A stretch of DNA of 17,198 nt from Clostridia bacterium. GTDB lineage: Bacteria; Bacillota; Clostridia; Christensenellales; CAG-917. Positions 6,108-12,896 of this stretch are shown one piece after another. Both the position numbers and the translations under genes were made by a program. The notes under the pieces were generated by a model. It was not told the DNA's origin and made no database searches. It saw only the letters and a list, made by a program, of their open reading frames with translations. Positions within the stretch are counted from its first letter, which is position 1. Each line of letters starts with the position of its first letter. Where the stretch lies: assembly GCA_900754695.1 (NCBI GenBank), contig CAAEDU010000086.1, positions 1 to 17,198 on the forward strand. Reading direction: 5' to 3'.

Positions 6108-8528
6108 ATGGCAAAGAGCAAGAAGAACGAACATCTGCAATATACGGCGGCGGTGTATGACGTGGTCTTTGAAGAGGTCATGCACAACAGCATGCTGCCG
6201 TATTCCGAAAACGTCATCCTCGACCGCGCTCTGCCGCGCGTTGAGGACGGTCTCAAACCCGTGCAGCGCCGCATCCTCTATTCCATGCACGAGATGGGGC
6301 TCACCCCCGACAAGCCTTACAAGAAGTCCGCGAGGATAGTGGGCGACTGCCTGGGCAAATATCATCCCCACGGCGACAGCTCCGTCTACGGCGCGATGGT
6401 GAGGATGGCGCAGCCCTTCTCAATGCGCATGAAGCTCGTGGACGGGCACGGCAACTTCGGCTCGGCAGACGGCGATCCGCCCGCCGCAATGAGATATACC
6501 GAGGCGAGGATGAGCCCGCTCGCGCTGGAGCTTCTCCGCGATCTCGACAAGGACACCGTCACCTGGAGCCCCAACTTCGACGACAGCATGGAGGAGCCCA
6601 ATATGCTCCCCGGCAGGTTCCCCAACCTGCTCGTCAACGGAGCGAGCGGCATCGCGGTCGGGCTTGCCACCAACATCCCGCCCCACAATATGGGGGAGGC
6701 GATAGACGCCGTGGTCGCGGTCATCGACGACCCGAAGATAACGACGGCGGAGCTCCTCAAAGTCATACACGGTCCTGATTTCCCCACGGGCGGCTTCATC
6801 ATCCCCGTGGACAGCATGGAGAGCATCTACGAGACGGGCAAGGGCAGGCTCAAGCTGCGCGCGAGGCTGCACATCGAGGATGACGGGGGCAAAAAGAACA
6901 TCGTCATCACCGAGATGCCTTATCAGGTCTCCAAGGCGGATGTGCTGAAGGACATCGCCGCGCTCAGGGAGAAGAATAAGGAGCTCCTCGGCGGCATAAG
7001 TGAGATCCTGGACGAGTCCGACAAGACGGGCATGCGCGCCGTCATCAAATTGAAACGCGAGGCGGACGCGGGCAAGATCGTCTCCTTCCTCATGAAGAAG
7101 ACCAATCTCGAAGTGGGCTATTCCGTCAATATGGTCGCCATCGCGGGCGGCAAGCCGGAGCAGATGGGGCTGAAAGCCATCCTCACCTATTACGTCGCCT
7201 ATCAGCGCGACGTCATCGTGCGCAGGACGACCTTCGACCTCAAAGCGGCGAAACAGCGTGCGGAGATCGTGAGGGGCTTGCTCATCGCCATCCGCAACAT
7301 CGACGAAGTGATCAGGATCATCAAGTCCTCGGAGTCCACTCCCAAGGCGAAACTCGCGCTGCGCGAGCGCTTCGACCTCACGGACGATCAGGCTCAGGCG
7401 ATCGTGGATATGCGCCTGAAAGCGCTCACCCATCTCGAGGTGGGCAGGCTTGAAGAGGAACTTGCCCAGCTTGAAAAGCGCATCGCCTATCTCAGCGCCG
7501 TCCTCGCCTCTCCGCGCAGGCAGTATAACGTCATCAAAGAGGAGATCCTCGCCATCAAGAAGGCGATGAACTCCGCGCGAGTCTCCGTCATCCTCGGCGA
7601 GGACGAGGGCGAGAACATCGAGCTCCCCTCCGCGGAGGAGGCGGTGAGCTACCGCGACGGCGTGTTGGTGCGCTCCTCCGAGGGCACCCTCCGCTTCATG
7701 TCGCAGAAGAACTGGTCCGCGCTTGTCAAGGATGCGTCCTCCGTCAAGGGCGAGCTCATCGCCGAGGCGGTCGCGGTCAACAACAAGGGGTGGATCTATG
7801 CCTTCACCGACCGCGGCAACATCGCGAGGCTGGACGTCACCGACGTCACGGAGCGCAGATGGAAGGAGAAGGGCATGAACCTCTCGCAGTTCAACCGCGA
7901 ACTGCATCCCGACGAAAAGGCGGTGAAGATCATGTTCTTCCCGGGGACTCCCGTGGGAGAGCTGGTGTTCTTCACCCGCGGCGGCGTGGTCAAGCGCAGC
8001 GACTGGAACGATTTCACTTCCATGCGCGCGCCCGGACCCGCCATCATCCTGCAGGAGGGCGACCGTCTCATCAACGTGGAGAACGTGGACGACGACATGA
8101 ACGTCCTGGAAGTTACGGACGGCGGTCTGTGCCTGGTCTACCGCGTGACGGAGATCCCGGTGCAGGGCAGAAAGGCGGCGGGAGTGCGCGGCGTCAAGCT
8201 CGGCGACGGCGACGCCGTGGCGTTCGGCGGACAGATCGACGACGAGGGCGAGATCATCGTCATGACGGACACGGGCTACTTAAAGCGCGTCATCGCCTCC
8301 ACCATCGACCCCGGTTCGCGCTATCTCAAGGGGGTCAAGATCGTTGAGCTCGACCGCAGCAAGGTGGTGTATGTCGGCACCGTGAAGATGCCCTACGACC
8401 TTGCGGTCAACTCGGGTGCGGAGACCTTCCGCATCAACACCGAAGACATCAGACTGGACACCCGCACCACCAAGGGGAAACAGATGTTCAAGGCGGGCAT
8501 CATCTCTGCCGCCAAACTCCCGGAATGA
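6108..8528 (+). CDS. parC: DNA topoisomerase IV subunit A (ParC); gyrase A is the alternative
   Basis: This is the DNA-cleaving subunit (806 residues) that forms the heterotetramer with ParE. The winged-helix region carries KYHPHGDSSVYG (84-95) and AAMRYTEAR with the DNA-linking Tyr130, two residues after Met128. GPDFPTGG and the coiled-coil tower region follow, then a C-terminal propeller-like domain from about residue 520. The GyrA box (QRRGGRG-like) that lets gyrase wrap DNA and add negative supercoils is not visible; the nearest text, QGRKAAGVRGVKL, is the ordinary blade motif shared by ParC. GDPPAAMRY and RWKEKGMNLSQ also resemble Gram-positive ParC. Together these favour ParC, though parts of the middle read like GyrA. 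Residue 95, normally acidic, is Gly. GGGGGAGG lies three bases before the ATG. It is co-transcribed with parE. Confidence 0.83.
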   Translation: MAKSKKNEHLQYTAAVYDVVFEEVMHNSMLPYSENVILDRALPRVEDGLKPVQRRILYSMHEMGLTPDKPYKKSARIVGDCLGKYHPHGDSSVYGAMVRMAQPFSMRMKLVDGHGNFGSADGDPPAAMRYTEARMSPLALELLRDLDKDTVTWSPNFDDSMEEPNMLPGRFPNLLVNGASGIAVGLATNIPPHNMGEAIDAVVAVIDDPKITTAELLKVIHGPDFPTGGFIIPVDSMESIYETGKGRLKLRARLHIEDDGGKKNIVITEMPYQVSKADVLKDIAALREKNKELLGGISEILDESDKTGMRAVIKLKREADAGKIVSFLMKKTNLEVGYSVNMVAIAGGKPEQMGLKAILTYYVAYQRDVIVRRTTFDLKAAKQRAEIVRGLLIAIRNIDEVIRIIKSSESTPKAKLALRERFDLTDDQAQAIVDMRLKALTHLEVGRLEEELAQLEKRIAYLSAVLASPRRQYNVIKEEILAIKKAMNSARVSVILGEDEGENIELPSAEEAVSYRDGVLVRSSEGTLRFMSQKNWSALVKDASSVKGELIAEAVAVNNKGWIYAFTDRGNIARLDVTDVTERRWKEKGMNLSQFNRELHPDEKAVKIMFFPGTPVGELVFFTRGGVVKRSDWNDFTSMRAPGPAIILQEGDRLINVENVDDDMNVLEVTDGGLCLVYRVTEIPVQGRKAAGVRGVKLGDGDAVAFGGQIDDEGEIIVMTDTGYLKRVIASTIDPGSRYLKGVKIVELDRSKVVYVGTVKMPYDLAVNSGAETFRINTEDIRLDTRTTKGKQMFKAGIISAAKLPE

Positions 8529-8608
8529 CGGGGCGGCGGGCGGAAAACGGCAAAGAAAAACGGTAAGAACGATAATCATAAGAGGTAAGGAAAGACAGGA
8601 AGGACACT

Positions 8609-10096
8609 ATGAAAAAGATCGGTTTTGACAGCGAATTGTATATGCAAAAGCAGTCGGAAAAGATCCTGGAGCGCATCTCCAAGTTCGGCAAGCTCTATCT
8701 CGAGTTCGGCGGCAAGCTCTTTGACGACCTGCACGCGGCGAGGGTGCTGCCGGGCTTCGACAAAGCCGCCAAGATCAAACTGCTGCAAAAGCTCAGAGAC
8801 AAGGCGGAGCTCATCATCTGCATCAATGCGGGCGACATCGAGAAAAACAAGGTGCGCGCCGACTACGGCATCACCTACGGCAGCGAAGTGGAGCGCATGA
8901 TCGACAACATCTCGGGCATGGGCATCTACATCAACTGCGTGGTCATCACTATGTTCTGCGATCAGCAGGCGGCGCTTGCGTACAAATACAAGCTGGAAAA
9001 CCGCGGCATCAAGGTCTATCTGCACCGTCCCACCAAGGGCTATCCGCACGAGATCGACACCATCGTCTCGGACGAGGGCTACGGCGCCAACCCGTACATC
9101 GAGACCTCCCGTCCCCTCGTCGTCGCGACGGCGCCCGGTCCCGGCAGCGGCAAGCTCGCCACCTGCCTCAGCCAGCTCTATCACGAGTTCAGGAGGGGAG
9201 TGAAGGCGGGATATGCCAAGTTCGAGACCTTCCCCATCTGGAACCTTCCCCTCGGGCACCCCGTCAACGTCGCTTACGAGGCGGCGACGGCGGACCTCAA
9301 AGACGTCAACAAGGTGGACAACTTCCACCTGGAAGCATACGGCAAGATGGCGGTCAACTACAACCGCGACATCGAGGTCTTCCCCGTGGTGAGGAGCATC
9401 CTCACCAAGATCTCGGGCACGGAATTCGTCTATCACTCTCCCACGGACATGGGGGTGAACATGGCGGGCTATTGCATCGTGGACGACGACGTGTGCTGCG
9501 AGGCAAGCAAGCAAGAGGTCATCCGCAGATATTTCAAGGCGCTCGTGGACTACAAGAACGGCACGGCGAAGCCTTCCACCGTACATAGGCTGGAGTTCCT
9601 GATGTCAGGTCTCGGCATCTCGCCCGCGGACAGGAAGGTCGCGGCGGCGGCGAGGGCGAAGAGCGAACAGAACGACGGCTGCGGCGCGGTCGCGATCGAG
9701 CTCGACGACGGCAGGACGGTGACGGGCAAGAACACGGAGATGATGTCTGCGTCCGCGGCGTGCGTGTTCAACGCCGTCAAGGTGCTCGCGGGCATAGACG
9801 ACGCGGTCAAGCTCATCTCGCCCTACGTCATAGGGCCCATCCTCGACCTCAAGACCAAGATCCTGAACGAGCGGGAGAACCCTCTCACTCTCGAAGAGGC
9901 GCTGCTCGCGCTCTCCATCTGCGCCGCCACCGATCCGAATGCGGCGAAGGCGGTGGAGCAGCTCCCGAAACTCAGAGAGACGGAGGCGCACTCCACTCAT
10001 ATGCTCATCAAGGCGGATGAGAATCCCTTCCGCAAACTCGGGGTCAACCTCACCTGCGATCCGGAGTTTCTGGACAACCATCTTTACAGCAACTGA
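8609..10096 (+). CDS. UPF0371 / DUF1846 family protein, function unknown
   Basis: The 495 residues match the DUF1846 (UPF0371) family along the whole length, common in Firmicutes and Actinobacteria. Recognisable blocks are the opening GFDSELYMQKQSEKILERI, LYLEFGGKLFDDLHAARVLP (29-48), ICINAGDIEKNK, DTIVSDEGYGANPYIET (150-166), APGPGSGKLATCLSQLYHE (175-193), then FETFPIWNLPLGHPVN. The PGPGSGK stretch looks like a phosphate-binding P-loop and suggests a nucleotide or phosphorylated ligand, but no activity is assigned here. No signal peptide or membrane segment is seen. AAGGA before the ATG supports the start. It lies 80 bases after parC with no terminator between them, so read-through from the topoisomerase operon is likely; GATAAT at about 8570 could be a weak internal -10 box without a good -35. 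Confidence 0.9.
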   Translation: MKKIGFDSELYMQKQSEKILERISKFGKLYLEFGGKLFDDLHAARVLPGFDKAAKIKLLQKLRDKAELIICINAGDIEKNKVRADYGITYGSEVERMIDNISGMGIYINCVVITMFCDQQAALAYKYKLENRGIKVYLHRPTKGYPHEIDTIVSDEGYGANPYIETSRPLVVATAPGPGSGKLATCLSQLYHEFRRGVKAGYAKFETFPIWNLPLGHPVNVAYEAATADLKDVNKVDNFHLEAYGKMAVNYNRDIEVFPVVRSILTKISGTEFVYHSPTDMGVNMAGYCIVDDDVCCEASKQEVIRRYFKALVDYKNGTAKPSTVHRLEFLMSGLGISPADRKVAAAARAKSEQNDGCGAVAIELDDGRTVTGKNTEMMSASAACVFNAVKVLAGIDDAVKLISPYVIGPILDLKTKILNERENPLTLEEALLALSICAATDPNAAKAVEQLPKLRETEAHSTHMLIKADENPFRKLGVNLTCDPEFLDNHLYSN

Positions 10097-10125
10097 GGGA
10101 AGAGCGGACGAAAACGGAGGATAAA

Positions 10126-11073
10126 ATGCCTTTTCGTGCAAAAGCGAAGGAGAACGGGACGGTCATGTCCGAGGAGGCGAGAGAGCGCAGGACGAAACTT
10201 GCGGTCTCCTCTTCCGCGAGCGCCGTCAACTTCGTGCTCGGCGTCATGAAGGTGCTGGCGGGCGTCTGGACAAACAGCCTCAGCATCCTGACGGACGGGG
10301 TGAACAACTTCGGCGACGTCCTCTCCAATGCGGGGGCGGCGGTCGGGTTCGCGGTGGAGAAAAAGGCTCCGACCAAGCGCTTCCCGGGAGGTTTCGGCAG
10401 GGTGGAATACGTCGTCTCCTTCGTGATGGCGATCATCATCATGGCGGTGGGCGGCGGCTTTATGTATTCCGCGCTGGACAGGGTGTTCAATCATCCCGTG
10501 GTCACATTCGCGTGGACGCAGTTCGGCATCGTCGCGGCGACCATAGTTGTCAAGATCGGGCTCGCGGTGATGTTCCGCCTCTCGTGGAAGAAGTTCCCCT
10601 CCGACGTGCTCAAAGCGCAGACGACGGACAGCGTGATGGACGCCTGCATCACGACATTCGCGCTTTCGGGGCTCTTTCTTTCCCGCTACATACAGTTCCC
10701 CGTGGACGCCTTCATCGGCATCGCCATCAGCGTCGCGATGATCGTTGCGGGGCTGAAACTTGCCGTCTCCGCTTTCATGAAACTTGCGGGCGGAGCGGAC
10801 TTCAGGCGTGCAAACGGCATTAAAAAACTCGCACTTGCGCAGAAAGGCGTGACGGATGCGTGCGTGAGAGTGTATGATTTCGGCACAAAGTGTGCCGAAG
10901 CCGCAGTCGAGCTCTTCTTTGAAAACGACCTGCCCCGGGAGGATGTCTCCGAGGCGGAAAGAAGGATAGCCCTGACGGCGGAAAAGGCGGGCATCAGAGT
11001 GATGTTCGTGCACACGGTGCAAAGGGACGAAACAACGATCGCCGCGGACGAGCGGCATAAGGAGGGACAATGA
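10126..11073 (+). CDS. Cation diffusion facilitator, manganese-type exporter candidate
   Basis: This is a 315-residue inner-membrane antiporter of the CDF family, which expels divalent metal in exchange for protons. Hydrophobic segments lie at about residues 25-47, 50-78, 95-118, 130-152, 172-188 and 192-216, six in all, then a cytosolic C-terminal domain. The metal site has Asn60 and Asp64 (DGVNNFGD, segment 2) and Asp168 and Asp172 (TDSVMD, segment 5). An N-D/D-D site without histidine is the pattern known for the pneumococcal manganese exporter MntE, whereas zinc exporters usually have histidine in it. Manganese is therefore the best guess and zinc is less likely. The FPGGFGR loop is typical of the subgroup. 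GGAGG five bases before the ATG fixes the start. Its stop overlaps the next ATG (ATGA), which indicates translational coupling to the phosphoesterase. Confidence 0.87.
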   Translation: MPFRAKAKENGTVMSEEARERRTKLAVSSSASAVNFVLGVMKVLAGVWTNSLSILTDGVNNFGDVLSNAGAAVGFAVEKKAPTKRFPGGFGRVEYVVSFVMAIIIMAVGGGFMYSALDRVFNHPVVTFAWTQFGIVAATIVVKIGLAVMFRLSWKKFPSDVLKAQTTDSVMDACITTFALSGLFLSRYIQFPVDAFIGIAISVAMIVAGLKLAVSAFMKLAGGADFRRANGIKKLALAQKGVTDACVRVYDFGTKCAEAAVELFFENDLPREDVSEAERRIALTAEKAGIRVMFVHTVQRDETTIAADERHKEGQ

Positions 11074-12647
11074 GACCGGAAGACGAAAAGAGAGACGTTG
11101 CCGGGCAGGAGAACGAGGCTCAAGCCGCCGAGAATGCGGCGGAGAGCACCGCGGCGGAGACTTCCGCCGAGGAAAGCGCCGACGAGCGTGCGTTCGAGGA
11201 GGGCATGGCGGAGGCGGACGAGACCGCATCCGCACCCGAGAGCGAGGAGGAATATTTCTCCGAGAAGAAGCCGGAAAAGCGCAGGAAGAGAGTGCGCCTG
11301 AAGGATATGACCCCGGAGCAGCGCCGCCGCTACAACATCCGCGCCATCGTCATCACGAGCGTGGTGTGCGGGCTGGTGCTGGTGTTCTTCGGCATCTGCG
11401 CGCTGTGCAGCTGGGTGGGCTACACCGGCAACTTCGACTACATCGCCACCATCGAGGCGATAGACTACGACAGCCCCTTCACCCTAATCGAGCCCGAGGA
11501 CAGCGAGACGAGCTACTACGAGTTCGTCGCGGACAGCGCGGAGGACTCCTTCCGCGTGCTGCATCTCACGGACATCCACATCGGCGCGGGCGCATTCTCC
11601 GCGTCCAAGGACAGGTGGGCGATCGAGGCGGTGGTCGAGACCGTCAACCGCGTCAAGCCCGACCTCGTCATCGTGACGGGCGATATGGCTTATCCCGTGC
11701 CCTTCCAGGCGGGCACCTTCAACAACAAGCGCGAGGCGGAGATGTTCGCGAGCATGATGGAGAGGCTCGGGGTCTATTGGACCATCGGCTTCGGCAACCA
11801 TGACACCGAGATATACAGCCTCTACGACCGCGACGACATCGCCGCCGAGGTCTACTCCGATCCCAAGTGGGAGCATTGTCTCTTCCGTGAGGGTCCGACG
11901 GACATCGCGGGCAAGGGCAACGACGTCATCGTCGTGAGGCATCCCACCGCGGACGGCGTGGAGATCGTGGATGCGGCGAGCTACGACGCCAATGTCGAGT
12001 CCACCAAGATCAGCCAGGCGCTCGTCACCATCGACTCCCACTCCTACACGGACGGCGACTACTTCGGCATCGCGTGGAAGTACGACAACATCCATCAGAA
12101 TCAGATCGACTGGTATGCGCGCGAGATGGACAGACTCACGGAAATGAACGGCGGCGAGCAGGTCAAGAACCTCGTCTTCTTCCACATCCCGCTCACCGAG
12201 TACGGCGTCTATTGGAACGAGTATAAGGACAACGGCCACGAGGACACCGCCAACGTGCATTACGTGCAGGGCAAGGCGGGGGAGAGCGGCGAGAAATCCT
12301 TCCCCGGCGTCGACGACTGCCTCACCTTCGAGACCATGCTCACGCACGGCGGGCAGGGCACCTTCTGCGGACACGACCACTACAACACCTTCGCCATCGA
12401 CGTCAAGGCGACGACGAAGGACGCGGACGGCAACGACGTCACGGGCGTCATCAGGCTGAGCTACGGCATGAGCATAGACTATCTCGCCTACGTCGGCATC
12501 GCGAGCGACATCGAGCAGCGCGGCGGGCAGGAGATCAGGATCGACGCGGACGGCGGCTTCGCCACCCGCCATTGGGCCTACCAGGGCGATGACGCGGGCG
12601 TTGCGCTCGATTGGCAGGAGTTCGAAGGGCTTGCCGAATTCGAATAA
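11070..12647 (+). CDS. Membrane-anchored calcineurin-like metallophosphoesterase
   Basis: This 525-residue protein begins with about 65 residues rich in Glu and Ala that look disordered. A basic patch RRKRVR (71-76) follows, then one membrane segment at about 91-116. The metallophosphoesterase domain shows the canonical metal ligands in order: LTDIH (Asp168, His170), GDMAYP (Asp205), GNHD (Asn243, His244), FFHIP (His372) and GHDHYN (His435, His437). The binuclear centre is therefore intact. The positive-inside rule puts the acidic N-terminus in the cytoplasm and the enzyme outside. The substrate is unknown; members hydrolyse phosphomonoesters, nucleotides or diesters, often with manganese. 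GGAGG four bases before the ATG, and a four-base overlap with the exporter gene, support the start and tie it to metal export. Confidence 0.88.
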   Translation: MRPEDEKRDVAGQENEAQAAENAAESTAAETSAEESADERAFEEGMAEADETASAPESEEEYFSEKKPEKRRKRVRLKDMTPEQRRRYNIRAIVITSVVCGLVLVFFGICALCSWVGYTGNFDYIATIEAIDYDSPFTLIEPEDSETSYYEFVADSAEDSFRVLHLTDIHIGAGAFSASKDRWAIEAVVETVNRVKPDLVIVTGDMAYPVPFQAGTFNNKREAEMFASMMERLGVYWTIGFGNHDTEIYSLYDRDDIAAEVYSDPKWEHCLFREGPTDIAGKGNDVIVVRHPTADGVEIVDAASYDANVESTKISQALVTIDSHSYTDGDYFGIAWKYDNIHQNQIDWYAREMDRLTEMNGGEQVKNLVFFHIPLTEYGVYWNEYKDNGHEDTANVHYVQGKAGESGEKSFPGVDDCLTFETMLTHGGQGTFCGHDHYNTFAIDVKATTKDADGNDVTGVIRLSYGMSIDYLAYVGIASDIEQRGGQEIRIDADGGFATRHWAYQGDDAGVALDWQEFEGLAEFE

Positions 12648-12666
12648 GCAAAACCGAACGGACCGA

Positions 12667-12705
12667 AAAGCATCTCCGCATGCGTGCGGAGATGCTTTGA
12701 ATTTT
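12667..12705 (+). terminator. Terminator closing the DUF1846-exporter-phosphoesterase unit
   Basis: AAAGCATCTCCGCA (12667-12680) pairs perfectly over 14 bases with TGCGGAGATGCTTT (12685-12698) around a TGCG loop, 19 bases after the phosphoesterase stop. The T-run is interrupted (TTTGAATTTT), so efficiency may be less than complete. The stem is unmistakable. Confidence 0.85.
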
Positions 12706-12740
12706 GCGGAGCGTCTTAAAAAGGGAGCGCGCAGGGCATA

Positions 12741-12820
12741 ATATCGTCAAGTTCCGGCTGTGCTAAGCCCCGGAAATAACTGCGCCGATGCCGGTCGGCA
12801 TCATTCCGTTCCGGCATGCC
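12741..12820 (+). repeat. Intergenic dispersed repeat, copy A
   Basis: These 80 bases between the phosphoesterase terminator and the pepF leader match 17057-17136 read on the opposite strand. The first 20 bases agree at 18 positions (GTCAAGTTYCGGCTGTG), and the segment ending in ATTCC and the final TCCGGCAT agree as well, with about one single-base gap. Similarity seems to fade leftward to about 12702. It can fold: TTCCGG (12752-12757) with CCGGAA (12770-12775), and GATGCCG (12787-12793) with CGGCATC (12796-12802). CATAAT at 12737-12742 on its left edge could serve as a -10 box for pepF, but no good -35 goes with it. Confidence 0.6.
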
Positions 12821-12868
12821 ACGGCGGACGGTCACGGATACGCCGTAAACGACAGACGAAGTAAGAAT

Positions 12869-12884
12869 GCCCTTTCAAAAGGGC
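12869..12884 (+). promoter_or_regulatory. Hairpin abutting the pepF ribosome binding site
   Basis: GCCCTTT (12869-12875) pairs with AAAGGGC (12878-12884), more realistically as a six-base stem with a four-base loop. The next base starts the AGGAG site (12885-12889), seven bases before the ATG at 12897. It contains the in-frame ATG at 12867, which argues against using that upstream start. Whether it regulates translation is unknown. Confidence 0.45.
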
Positions 12885-12896
12885 AGGAGAGCAGGT

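Noticed and set aside
4067..6274. A 735-codon open frame on the minus strand opposite parE
   Set aside because: It mirrors the codon pattern of a certain gene; high GC makes stop codons rare on the opposite strand. No family motif or ribosome site. The same applies to 2942-4051, 6420-7907, 8576-9586, 10084-11235, 11484-12572, 12801-13739 and 14959-17133.
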